Below are positions 49,266 to 59,177 of a stretch of 64,000 bases of DNA, in pieces. Every line of letters begins with the position of its first letter. Position 1 is the first letter of the stretch. The translations under genes and the position numbers were made by a program. The stretch lies in the NCBI RefSeq assembly GCF_015453285.1, contig NZ_JADLZT010000008.1:62001-126000 (forward strand). The letters run 5' to 3'. The notes under the pieces are model-generated. The model was not told where the DNA came from, made no database searches, and saw nothing but the letters and a program-made list of their open reading frames with translations. The stretch is from Lysobacter niastensis. Lineage in GTDB: Bacteria; Pseudomonadota; Gammaproteobacteria; Xanthomonadales; Xanthomonadaceae.

Positions 49266-49359
49266 GTATCCCCCCCGGGTTCTGGCGCTGAAGCGTCTTT
49301 TGTGACGGGGAGCATACCTTCCCGCGCCTTGCGGCGTGCGCTGCAGCGCAGCGAAACGT

Positions 49360-49983
49360 TCAGCCGCGGCGCTGCAGGCCTACCGGCAGCTGCGATGCGT
49401 GCTGCATGCCGGGGTCGTCCAGCAGGCTGGGATCGCGCAGCGCCGCGAGCGCGAACTCATGCGCGTCGTTGCCCCAGAACATCTGCCCGTCGAAGGCCAG
49501 CGTCGGCACGCCGTACACGCCGGCGGCGATCGCTGCGTCGGTGTTTTCGCGCAGCGCGGCCTTGGTCTCCGGTGCGACCAGCGCTTCGGCCGGGACGTTC
49601 AAGGCCACCAGCAGCGGTGCCAGCGCCTCGATGCTGTCGCCGGCGCGGCCCTGCGCCCAGATCCAGTCGAACACCGAGTCCACCGCTTCGACGGTGCTGC
49701 CGGCGGCAATCGCCAGGCGCAGTGCCGCCAGCGGATTGAACGGATGCGCCGGCGGGAAGCGCAGCGTCACGCCTTCCTGCCGGGCCTGCCACAGCACGTG
49801 GCGGTAGGTGAACTCGCGCTTGCCCGGGATCTCGGCCGGTCCTTTCTGCCCGACCGCATCGAGCACGCCGGCGAACACGACCGGCACCAGCGTGATGTCA
49901 TGGTCGGGCAGCAGCGCCTTCACCTTCTGCCAGTGCAGATAGGAGAACGGCGAGATGAAATCGAAGTACCAGGTCAGGTGCAT
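49360..49983 (-). CDS. 2-hydroxychromene-2-carboxylate isomerase / DsbA-like oxidoreductase
   Basis: 207 residues of the kappa-class GST/HCCA isomerase type. The N-terminal LTWYFDFISPFSYLHW carries Ser in place of the thioredoxin Cys pair, as in HCCA isomerases, and GVPTLAFDGQMFWGND supplies the cis-Pro and C-terminal motif. It probably uses glutathione. No naphthalene pathway is nearby, so the substrate is unknown. Start at 49983 fits the family; an ATG at 49995 overlapping the previous stop (TGATG) is also possible and would couple translation to the DUF1761 gene. Confidence 0.85.
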   Translation of the reverse strand: MHLTWYFDFISPFSYLHWQKVKALLPDHDITLVPVVFAGVLDAVGQKGPAEIPGKREFTYRHVLWQARQEGVTLRFPPAHPFNPLAALRLAIAAGSTVEAVDSVFDWIWAQGRAGDSIEALAPLLVALNVPAEALVAPETKAALRENTDAAIAAGVYGVPTLAFDGQMFWGNDAHEFALAALRDPSLLDDPGMQHASQLPVGLQRRG

Positions 49984-49994
49984 CGCCCCGCCCA

Positions 49995-50402
49995 TCAATG
50001 CCAGGCGCCGAGGATCAGGCCGTACAGGCAGAACTGCAGGATGTGGTAGCCGGCGTCGATCGTCCACAGCTTGAGGCTGCGCTGCGCGAACGCGTAGTTG
50101 ATGCCGAAGCTGGTGGCGACGAAGAACAGGCCGACGGTGAAGCCGGCGCCGAAGCCGTCAGCAGCGGATGCCTCGCGACCGAGGAACACGGCGAAGATCA
50201 GCGCCGCCAGGAAGCTGCAGACGAACGCGGTGGCGAAGATGCGTGCCGGATGGCGCGGCGCGGTGTCGGGGTCGACACCGGCCTCCTGGCACCAGGCCTT
50301 CTTGAACAGCGGCCCGTACCAGATACCACCGAGCACGAATGCGGACACCGCGGCGGCGATCACCGCCAGCCAGTTAAGGTCGATCGGGGGCATGCTCAAC
50401 AT
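49995..50402 (-). CDS. DUF1761-type membrane protein
   Basis: 135 residues with four hydrophobic segments (~11-30, 57-76, 85-103, 112-132). The start PIDLNWLAVIAAAVSAFVLGGIWYGPLFKKAW is the DUF1761 hallmark. Function unknown in the family. It is the first gene of a two-gene unit with the HCCA-isomerase-like protein. Confidence 0.85.
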   Translation of the reverse strand: MLSMPPIDLNWLAVIAAAVSAFVLGGIWYGPLFKKAWCQEAGVDPDTAPRHPARIFATAFVCSFLAALIFAVFLGREASAADGFGAGFTVGLFFVATSFGINYAFAQRSLKLWTIDAGYHILQFCLYGLILGAWH

Positions 50403-50506
50403 CGGGAAGAGGCTCCGGGCCTGGGCGCTGTGATGTGGGCCACATGGTGGCGGATTCGGCGGGGTGCGGTCGAGCCTTGCCTCGGGGGGCTTCGCAGGCC
50501 CCTCAC

Positions 50507-50537
50507 TCTTCGACCTTCGACAGGCTCAGGACAGGGC
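50507..50537 (-). repeat. REP-like element C (diverged, single)
   Basis: CTTCGACCTTCGACAGGCTCAGGACAGG matches the minus-oriented copies in its outer parts but has a different centre. It lies in the 213-base gap before the amidohydrolase genes. Confidence 0.5.
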
Positions 50538-50615
50538 CCGGCGCGCGCACCCAGAAACGACGATGCCGCCACCCGGAGGCGACGGCATCGTCATGGTGCG
50601 TCAGGTGCTGGCGTA

Positions 50616-51925
50616 CTACCGCGCTGCTGGCACCGTGTACGCGCGCGGCAAGCCGCCGCTGCTTTCCGCCGCCGGCGCAGGCGACAGGTAGCGGTCGCGC
50701 AGTTCCGTCTGGCGGCTGCGCATCGGGATCGCGCGGCCATCCATCCACACCTGCAGTGCGACCGAGCTGACCTCGAGCGGATCGCCGCTCCACAACACCA
50801 GGTCGGCGCGCTTGCCCGGGGCGATGCTGCCGAAGCGGTCGGCGACGCCGAACGCCTCGGCCGGCACGCGGGTCAGGCCGGCCAGGCCGTCGGCCCACGG
50901 CAGGCCCGCAGCGACCGCGTTGCCGGCCAGCTGGCGCACCTTGCGCGCGTTGTGCGAGGCGTCGCCCGACTGAGTGAAGCCGACCTGCACGCCGGCGGCA
51001 CGCAGCCGTGCGGCGTTCTCCATGGTCGAGCCGATGCGGTCGAAATCGCCCGGGAGGTTGGACAGCGGATCGACGAACACCGGCACCTTCGCCTGCGCCA
51101 GCTGCGGTGCCAGCTGCCAGGCCTCGGCGCCGCCCGCGATCGCGATGCGCACGTTGTGGCGCGCCGACCAGCGCAGCAGCTGGCGGATGTCGGCGGCACG
51201 ATGCACCGACACCACCACGCGGCTGCCACCGCCCAGGTACTTCGCCAGCGCGGCACGGCCGGCCGGCGTCAGCAGCGCGGCGTGCGAGTCCGGCGCGATG
51301 CGGCCACGCACCTCGTCGATCAGCTGGTCGAGGATCATCCACTGCGCCGCACGCGAGTTGCCGGTCAGGCCGGCGGCGTCGCTGCCGAGCTTGATGAAGA
51401 GCTCGCGCGGGCCGACCGGATCGGCGCTGCCGTCCAGCCGCACCACGCCGCCCTGGCCGGCGACGATCGAGCCGCCACTGCCGCTGTCGGCGCCGAGCAG
51501 GGTCCAGCCGATGCCTTCGATGCGCGTCACCGGAATCAGCACCGACGCCGGGTTGTAGGCGAGGGTCACGTCGAACTCGGGACGGACCGTCATCTCCTTG
51601 GTACTGGCGCCGAGCGTCAGCGATTCATCGACGGTGGCCTTCTCGCCGGACACTTCCTCCAGGCCGATCTCGGTGATGCCGCCGAACAGCGTCGGCGTCA
51701 GCGCGCGGCCCTGCGCGTCGACGACCTGCGCGTTGGCGGGCGCGGACAGGCCGGTGCCGACCGCGCGGATGGTGCCGCCGCTGACCAGCACGTCGGCGTT
51801 CTGCAGCGTGCCCTGCGCGCCGGCGGTGTGGACCGTGGCATTGCGGATCAGCAGCTCCTGGGCGTTGGCGCCGAGGGCGAGCAGCGATAGCGTCGCCGCG
51901 GCAAGACGGGTGAGGACGGGGCGCA

Positions 51926-51926
<1 letters not shown>
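50616..51926 (-). CDS. Amidohydrolase-family protein lacking the HxH metal motif
   Basis: 436 residues with a signal peptide (cleavage after NAQ, ~23). The N-terminal beta-sandwich (LLIRNATVHTAGAQGTLQNADVLVSGGTIRAVG) and the C-terminal SIAPGKRADLVLWSGDPLEVSS are normal for imidazolonepropionase-like amidohydrolases. Where HxH should follow the TP(G) strand, however, the sequence reads ALTPTLFGGITEIGLEE, so the first zinc ligands are gone; SVHRAAD and GDASHNARK keep isolated His. The start overlaps the previous stop (TGATG), so it is coupled to the intact paralogue at 51926-53380. Likely a non-catalytic partner or a changed enzyme. Confidence 0.85.
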
Positions 51927-53380
<1,454 letters not shown>

Positions 53381-53530
53381 GGTTTCCCCGGAGTTGGCTG
53401 GACGCCAGACCCCCACCGTAGCCGCGGTCACAGGTTCGTGCCAAGCCTGACGTTGGTCATGGCCCGGCGTGACACAATGCACGGAGCCAACGACACGACA
53501 AAACAAGCAAAAAAAGAGGAGAAACTCCCG

Positions 53531-54307
53531 ATGAAAGACAAAGAGCAGATCGTCGACAACTGGCTGCCGCGCTACACCGGCGTGCCGCTGGACCAGTTCG
53601 GCGAACACATCCTGCTGACCAACTTTGGCGGCTACCTGCACACCTTCGCCCGCCTGACCGGCGCCGAAGTGGTCGGACTCGACCGGCCGATGCCCAGCGC
53701 CACCGCCGACGGCATCACGATGATCAACTTCGGCATGGGCAGCCCCAATGCCGCGACGATGATGGACCTGCTCAGCGCGATCATGCCCAAGGCGGTGCTG
53801 TTCCTGGGCAAATGCGGCGGGCTCAAGCGCAAGAACCTGCTCGGCGACCTGATCCTGCCGATCGCCGCGATCCGCGGCGAAGGCACCAGCGACGACTACC
53901 TGCCGCCGCAGGTGCCGGCGTTGCCCGCGTTCGCACTGCAGCGTGCGGTGTCGACGATGATCCGCGACCTCGGCCACGACTACTGGACCGGTACCGTCTA
54001 CACGACCAACCGCCGCGTCTGGGAACACGACGAAGCCTTCAAGGAGCGCCTGCGCACGATGCGCTGCATGGCCATCGACATGGAGACGGCCACCATCTTC
54101 GCCGCCGGTTTCGCCAACCACATTCCGTCGGGCGCGCTGCTGCTGGTGTCGGACCAGCCGATGATCCCGGAAGGCGTGAAGACCGAGGCCTCGGACGCGC
54201 GCGTCAGCGCGGAGTTCGTCGATCGCCACATCAACATCGGCATCGAGGCGCTCAAGCTGATCCGCCGCCACGGCAAGTCGGTGAAGCACCTGCGCTTCGA
54301 CGAGTAA
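53531..54307 (+). CDS. amn: AMP nucleosidase (short form)
   Basis: 258 residues. It would split AMP into adenine and ribose 5-phosphate. The fold is the nucleoside-phosphorylase type: INFGMGSPNAATMMDLLSA, LFLGKCGGLK, the adenine/ribose site CMAIDMETATIFAAG and LLVSDQPM. Its short N-terminus distinguishes it from the long E. coli Amn. GAGGAG is 9-10 bases before the ATG at 53531, within an A-rich run; an ATG at 53460 would add 24 poorly conserved residues. Confidence 0.9.
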   Translation: MKDKEQIVDNWLPRYTGVPLDQFGEHILLTNFGGYLHTFARLTGAEVVGLDRPMPSATADGITMINFGMGSPNAATMMDLLSAIMPKAVLFLGKCGGLKRKNLLGDLILPIAAIRGEGTSDDYLPPQVPALPAFALQRAVSTMIRDLGHDYWTGTVYTTNRRVWEHDEAFKERLRTMRCMAIDMETATIFAAGFANHIPSGALLLVSDQPMIPEGVKTEASDARVSAEFVDRHINIGIEALKLIRRHGKSVKHLRFDE

Positions 54308-54390
54308 GCGGCGCGATCCGGTACCGCGGTCGCAATCGTTGAAACGGAGCGCGGGTAATCTCCGCGCTCCACTCACCAGGACCGTTCGCG

Positions 54391-54801
54391 ATGCCCACCA
54401 AGACCTACGCCGGAAGCTGCCACTGCGGCGCCGTCCATTTCGAGGCCGACATCGACTTCAGTCACGGCACCGGCCGCTGCAACTGCTCGATCTGTGCGAA
54501 GACGCGCAACTGGGGTGTGGTCATCAAGCCCGATTCGTTCCGCCTGCACAGCCGCGCCGACGCCACGACCGACTACCAGTTCAAGGCGGGCTCCTCCGTG
54601 CACTGGCCGTTCTGCAGGACCTGCGGCGTGCGCCCGTATGGCCTGGGCGACATTCCGGAAGTCGGCGGCAAGTTCGTGTCGGTCAACATCGCCTGCCTGG
54701 ACAACATCACGCCCGAGGAACTCGCCACGGTGCCGGTGCGCTTTGCCGATGGACGCCACGACAACTGGTGGAATCCGCCGGCGGTGACCAGCTACCTCTG
54801 A
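54391..54801 (+). CDS. GFA/CENP-V-family zinc protein
   Basis: 136 residues. Zinc-binding Cys pattern: GSCHCGAVHF (near 10), GRCNCSICAK (near 30), PFCRTCGVRPYG (near 75), as in the Gfa/CENP-V family. It is a separate, shorter relative of the operonic Gfa at 41111 and probably not part of formaldehyde metabolism. Substrate unknown; some relatives are dehalogenase or glutathione-adduct enzymes. Confidence 0.88.
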   Translation: MPTKTYAGSCHCGAVHFEADIDFSHGTGRCNCSICAKTRNWGVVIKPDSFRLHSRADATTDYQFKAGSSVHWPFCRTCGVRPYGLGDIPEVGGKFVSVNIACLDNITPEELATVPVRFADGRHDNWWNPPAVTSYL

Positions 54802-54911
54802 GGAGGCCCCGGGGCGATGGCCGGCACGTGAGCGCCGGCCGCGCACGGCATCGCAGTGTCTGCGACGCGGGCAAGGCACACTGTCCGTCTGAAGCGAGGA
54901 GGGGGTCGGCC

Positions 54912-55478
54912 ATGGACAAGTTCATCTACCTGCTGGCCGGCGCCATGCTGACCTGGCTGTTCTACTTCCTGCAGCGACGGGTCGAGCGCCGCGGCGCGGT
55001 CGAGGCGATCGAACGCAACCAGAAGCTGCTCGACCTCAAGCAGGGCCTCGACAGCAGCAACACCAACCTCGACGACCTGCGTCGCCTCGAGCAGCGCCTG
55101 ATCGGCAAGGCCGAAACCGCGGCGCGTATCGCCGACAGCTATTTCACCCGGGCCGAGGAAGTCGCTCGCCACAGCGGCGACGACGGCCTGACCCAGCACG
55201 ACATGAACCAGCAGGCGATCGACGAGTTCCGTCTCGCCGACGCACGTCTGCAGGTCGTGGTGGCCCACCTGCGCACCCAGCTCGACGGCGAGACGCTGGC
55301 GATCTTCGACGAGACGCAGCACGCCTGGTTCGATTTCCGCAATCGTTACGCCCGCTTCGTCTCGCAGTCCTATTCCGCCGGCGCGATCCGTCCGCTGATC
55401 CACGCGGTGACGATGGAGAGCATCACCGAACTGTGGATCAACGAACTGGAAACGCAGCTGGCCGACGAGTCGGTGTGA
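54912..55478 (+). CDS. Membrane-anchored protein with LprI-like C-terminal domain
   Basis: 188 residues: one N-terminal membrane helix (4-22), a charged coiled-coil-like segment (~25-110), and a C-terminal domain (LDGETLAIFDETQHAWFDFRNRYARFVS ... GAIRPLIHAVTMESITELWINELE) resembling the LprI/DUF1311 lysozyme-inhibitor fold but without its usual Cys. AGGAGGGGG lies 6-7 bases before the ATG. Function not known. Confidence 0.72.
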   Translation: MDKFIYLLAGAMLTWLFYFLQRRVERRGAVEAIERNQKLLDLKQGLDSSNTNLDDLRRLEQRLIGKAETAARIADSYFTRAEEVARHSGDDGLTQHDMNQQAIDEFRLADARLQVVVAHLRTQLDGETLAIFDETQHAWFDFRNRYARFVSQSYSAGAIRPLIHAVTMESITELWINELETQLADESV

Positions 55479-55552
55479 TGGATGGGTACCTTCTCCCGCA
55501 CGTGGGAGGAGGGGATTGGACTGCGTTACGCTGATATCTGATTCGTCACGCA

Positions 55553-56110
55553 ATGACCTTCATGCACACGACCGCGCGCGACATCGTCGATTTCTGGCAC
55601 CACGCTGGCTACGAGCGCTGGTTCGCACGCGACGAAGTCTTCGATGCGCGCTGCCGCGAGCTGCTCGACGCGCACCACCGCGCCGCTCGCCGCGAGCTGG
55701 AACACTGGATGGACGATGCCGAGGGCGCGCTGGCGCTGGTATTACTGCTCGACCAGATTCCGCGCAATGCGTTCCGTGGCAGCGGCCATGCCTACGCGAC
55801 CGATTCGCTGGCGCTCCACTACGCGGACCGCGCGCTGGCCCTGGGCTATGACCGCGAGGTGGACGAGGTGCTGCGCGTGTTCCTGATGATGCCGTTCGAG
55901 CATTCCGAATCGCTCGAGGACCAGGACCGCAGCGTCGCGCTGTGCGGCGCGTTCGAAGGCGAGCAGGGCAGGGAATACCTGGACTACGCCGAGCGCCATC
56001 GCGACGTGATCCGTCGCTTCGGCCGGTTCCCGCACCGCAACCACGTGCTGGGCCGTGCCAGCACGCCGGAAGAGCAGGAATACCTGGACAACGGTGGCGG
56101 CTTCACCTGA
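55553..56110 (+). CDS. DUF924-family protein
   Basis: 185 residues, helical. The family hallmarks are DIVDFWHHAGYERWFARDEVFDARC, LALVLLLDQIPRNAFRGSGHAYATD and FLMMPFEHSESLEDQDRSV, followed by FPHRNHVLGRASTPEEQEYL. The protein resembles TPR-like folds; function unknown. A strong terminator follows. Confidence 0.9.
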   Translation: MTFMHTTARDIVDFWHHAGYERWFARDEVFDARCRELLDAHHRAARRELEHWMDDAEGALALVLLLDQIPRNAFRGSGHAYATDSLALHYADRALALGYDREVDEVLRVFLMMPFEHSESLEDQDRSVALCGAFEGEQGREYLDYAERHRDVIRRFGRFPHRNHVLGRASTPEEQEYLDNGGGFT

Positions 56111-56138
56111 GCGGTAACGCAACCTGGCCCTGAAACGA

Positions 56139-56165
56139 CGAACCCGCGGTTGAGCCGCGGGTTCG
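56139..56165. terminator. 11-bp-stem terminator between convergent genes
   Basis: CGAACCCGCGG (56139-56149) pairs with CCGCGGGTTCG (56155-56165) around TTGAG, followed on the plus strand by CTTTGTCT. It ends the DUF924 gene and can also serve the minus-strand Grx gene. Confidence 0.75.
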
Positions 56166-56189
56166 CTTTGTCTGCTGCGCGGGATCCGA

Positions 56190-57116
56190 TCAGTAGCGCG
56201 GCAGGTTCGGGTCGACGTCGGCCCAGGCATCGATGCCGCCGGTGACGTTGTAGACCTCGCGGAAACCGAGTCCGCGGAAATGCTCGGCTGCCTGCTGGCT
56301 GCGGCCGCCGTGGTGGCACAGGAACGCCAGCGCGGTGTCCTTCGGCAATGCTTCCAGCGCGCCGGTGCCGGCGTCCATGGTGTCGAAGGCGACCGGAGCG
56401 GCGGCCATCGCGCGCTCGTCGGCCGGGCGCACATCGACCAGGCGCAGCGTGCCGGCGCGAACGCGCGCGTCGGCTTCGGCCGGCGTGATCGCGCGCACTG
56501 CAGGCGGTGCATGCGGGTTGTGTACGACCAGGCCGCGGCCGCGCTCGTCGTCGACCCAGTCGATGCTGATGCCGTCGGCGCGGCGTGCCTGCAGCCAGTC
56601 GGTCTGCACGCGCACGCCGTCGATCTCGACCGCCACTGCGTTGGTGTCGACCGGCGCCAGCTGCAGACGCGCGTTGTGGCGTGCGTCGATGTCGAGCTGC
56701 ACGGCGTAGCCGTCACCGGCGTTGGCGATCGCGCCGCGCAGCATTTCCAGCGCGGCCGGGCTGATGGTCAGCTGCGGCGGGCTGCGATCCGGCGCCGGCA
56801 GGCCGAGCACGCTGTGCAGCTCGCCGCTGCCGGCCATCTGCTCGACGATGTCGCTGCCGCCGACCAGTTCGCCATCGATGTACAGCTGCGGGATCGTCGG
56901 CCAGTTGCCGTACTGCTTGATGCCCTCGCGGATCTCAGCGTCGGCCAGCACGTTGACGTGGGCATAGCCCTGCGGCAGCAGCGCGTTCAGCACGCCGGAA
57001 GCCTTGGCCGAGAAGCCGCACTGCGGCGCGTCCGGCGCGCCCTTCATGAACAGCACGACGCGGTTGGATTGCAGCAGGGTTTCGATGCGCGAACGCAGCG
57101 CGGGGTCGAGGGACAT
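56190..57116 (-). CDS. Monothiol glutaredoxin / degenerate IscA-like / rhodanese fusion
   Basis: 308 residues in three parts. Residues 1-107 are a Grx4-type monothiol glutaredoxin with CGFS (33-36), WPTIPQLYI and GGSDI. Residues ~115-205 match the HesB/IscA fold (LTISPAALEMLRGAI ... VEIDGVRVQTDWLQ ... VVHNPHAP) but have none of the three iron-sulfur Cys. Residues ~208-308 are a rhodanese domain with the active-site loop LCHHGGRSQQ (Cys267). It probably works in iron-sulfur cluster or sulfur-transfer chemistry. The architecture is known in xanthomonads. Confidence 0.9.
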   Translation of the reverse strand: MSLDPALRSRIETLLQSNRVVLFMKGAPDAPQCGFSAKASGVLNALLPQGYAHVNVLADAEIREGIKQYGNWPTIPQLYIDGELVGGSDIVEQMAGSGELHSVLGLPAPDRSPPQLTISPAALEMLRGAIANAGDGYAVQLDIDARHNARLQLAPVDTNAVAVEIDGVRVQTDWLQARRADGISIDWVDDERGRGLVVHNPHAPPAVRAITPAEADARVRAGTLRLVDVRPADERAMAAAPVAFDTMDAGTGALEALPKDTALAFLCHHGGRSQQAAEHFRGLGFREVYNVTGGIDAWADVDPNLPRY

Positions 57117-57185
57117 GTCGGACTACCTGGTGGGAACGTGATGCAGATGGGGGCGGGCAGTCTACGCCGCAAGGTACGATGGGGG

Positions 57186-58061
57186 ATGAATTTGCCGGTT
57201 GTTTCGCCTTCCTTTCACCGTCCGCCGCGCCATCCGTACGCCTGGGCCTGGGTCTTCACCGCATCGCAGCTGCTGGTCGTCGGCCTGTGGTGGCGCTGGG
57301 GCTGGCCGGCCGGCCTGCCGGCCATGGTGGCCAGCCACCTGACGGTGATCTGGGCGACGCTGCATCCCCGCTCGCAACTGCTGGCGCCGGCGCTGAGCCG
57401 CCTGCCGGTGGCCGACCGGGCGGTCTGGCTGACCATCGACGATGGTCCGTCCGCCGACACGCGGGCGATGCTGGACCTGCTCGATGCGCATGGCGCGCGC
57501 GCCACGTTCTTCCTGGTCGGCGAACGGGCATCGGCGCAGCCGGAGCTGGTGCGCGAAATCGTGCGTCGCGGCCACGGCATCGGCCAGCACAGCCACACCC
57601 ACCCGCAGGCCTGGTTCTGGGCATTGCCCCCGCGCGCGATGCGGGCGCAGATCGACGCTGCACAGGCCGCGTTGACCGCTATCACCGGCACGGCGCCTCG
57701 CTGGTTCCGCGCCGTGGTCGGCATGAGCAACCCGTTCGTCGCGTCCGCGCTGAAGCGGCATGGCCTGGCGCGCGTGGCGTGGTCCGCGCGCGGCTTCGAT
57801 GGCGTGCGTTGCGAACCCGAGCAGGTGGTGGATCGCATCGAGCGCGACCTTGCGCCCGGTGCGATCGTGCTGGCGCACGAAGGCGCGGCGCACGGACGCA
57901 ACGTGGAGACGCTGTCGCTGCTGCTGGAGCGGCTGCGTGCGCTGGGTTATCGCTGCGTGGTGCCGGACGGGGATGCGAGTGTGCCGGAGCCTTCCGCCGG
58001 AAGCGCGGGCGAGGACATTCAACGCCGTAGAGAGGTCGAATCCGGCATCGCGACCCACTGA
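57186..58061 (+). CDS. Polysaccharide deacetylase-family membrane protein
   Basis: 291 residues. Two N-terminal hydrophobic helices (~20-60) precede a NodB-type CE4 domain: motif 1 LTIDDGP (Asp85, Asp86), motif 2 HSHTHP (His135, His139), then WFRAVVGMSN and the C-terminal IVLAHEG with His. All metal and base ligands are present, so N- or O-deacetylation of a polysaccharide is likely; the polymer is unknown. The ATG follows a GGGGG run. Confidence 0.88.
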   Translation: MNLPVVSPSFHRPPRHPYAWAWVFTASQLLVVGLWWRWGWPAGLPAMVASHLTVIWATLHPRSQLLAPALSRLPVADRAVWLTIDDGPSADTRAMLDLLDAHGARATFFLVGERASAQPELVREIVRRGHGIGQHSHTHPQAWFWALPPRAMRAQIDAAQAALTAITGTAPRWFRAVVGMSNPFVASALKRHGLARVAWSARGFDGVRCEPEQVVDRIERDLAPGAIVLAHEGAAHGRNVETLSLLLERLRALGYRCVVPDGDASVPEPSAGSAGEDIQRRREVESGIATH

Positions 58062-58081
58062 AGTGGGCCGCAAGGTCCGGG

Positions 58082-58486
58082 CTAGTGGTTCTGTGATGGG
58101 TGCAGGGCCACGATGGCCCACAGACCCAGCACCGCCAGGAAGTTGACCGTAAAGACGACGCCCCGCAGCCGGACGTTGCTGGTCAGTATCTGAACCAGGC
58201 TATGCAGTACCCGTCCAAGGACGAAGATCCAGGCCAGCACAAGCGAGAGCTGGCTTGTGCCGGACTGAAGCAGCACCAGGCACGCCGCGTAGAAGAGCAG
58301 GGGCCATTCGAACTGGTTCGAGAGATTCGCGCTGATGCGAGGCTCGAACCTCGCCCAGGGATTGCTGCCGTCGGAGCGCCGGCCGATGCCCCAGATCGCC
58401 GGGGCGCGAGCAAACGTGAGCAACGCATACAGGAAAGCAGCCAGAGCAACATGTGCTGCCATGGGAGCGATCAGGGGATGCGGCAT
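58082..58486 (-). CDS. MAPEG-family membrane protein
   Basis: 134 residues with four hydrophobic helices. RISANLSNQFEWPLLFYAACLVLL and ILGRVLHSLVQ-type (FVLGRVLHSLVQILTSNVRLRG) segments match bacterial MAPEG proteins, relatives of microsomal glutathione transferase. Whether it conjugates glutathione is not shown. GC is a little lower than in its neighbours. Confidence 0.85.
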   Translation of the reverse strand: MPHPLIAPMAAHVALAAFLYALLTFARAPAIWGIGRRSDGSNPWARFEPRISANLSNQFEWPLLFYAACLVLLQSGTSQLSLVLAWIFVLGRVLHSLVQILTSNVRLRGVVFTVNFLAVLGLWAIVALHPSQNH

Positions 58487-58543
58487 GGAGATTCCTGACT
58501 CGGGATGCGTCCTGCGGCCATGAAGCCAGGTTGACCGCGTCGT

Positions 58544-59173
58544 TCAGCGCGACAGCAGGGTGCGCGCCACAGGCAATGCCTGCTGCGTCCACAGCGTGTA
58601 CATCGCCGCCGACGGATGCAGGCCGTCTTCGGCGAGCATTTCGGTTTCGGCGCCGTGTTCGCGCGAGGCAGGCGTGATGTCGACGAAGGCAACGCCGCGT
58701 GCGTCGCACACCGAGAGCGCCGCAGCGTTGTAGGCGTCCAGTTCGGCGGCGATGGTCTCCGGCTTCTGCTGCGTGGTCTTCACGAACGGCGTCACGCCCC
58801 AGTCGGGGATCGACAGCACCAGCACGCGGTCGGCGCGGCCGCGTGCGTAGCGGATCGCGCGCTGCAGCAGCGTGTCGAACTCGCCGCGATAGCCCACCGC
58901 GCTGCGCAGGCGGTACTGGTTGTTGACGCCGATCAGCAGGCTGACGAAATCCCATTCGCCGAGCGGCTCGGCACCGTCGATGCCCCAGGTCAGCTCGTCG
59001 GTGGTCCAGCCGGTGGTGGCGATGATGCGCGGATCGGACAACGCGATGCCTTCCTCGCGCAGTGCGTGCGCCAGCTGTACCGGCCAGCGCCCGGCCTCGG
59101 GTACGCCTTCGCCGATCGTGTAGCTGTCGCCAAGGGCGAGGTAGGACAACGCGGGTGCGGGAGCGCTCGCCAT
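58544..59173 (-). CDS. SGNH/GDSL hydrolase
   Basis: 209 residues without a signal peptide. Block I is YLALGDSYTIGEG (nucleophile Ser17), block III LLIGVNNQYR, and block V is DGLHPSAAMY with the catalytic Asp/His pair. It probably acts as an esterase or lipase on small acyl esters. It starts 4 bases after the aminotransferase stop and is co-transcribed with it. Confidence 0.9.
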   Translation of the reverse strand: MASAPAPALSYLALGDSYTIGEGVPEAGRWPVQLAHALREEGIALSDPRIIATTGWTTDELTWGIDGAEPLGEWDFVSLLIGVNNQYRLRSAVGYRGEFDTLLQRAIRYARGRADRVLVLSIPDWGVTPFVKTTQQKPETIAAELDAYNAAALSVCDARGVAFVDITPASREHGAETEMLAEDGLHPSAAMYTLWTQQALPVARTLLSR

Positions 59174-59177
59174 GGCG

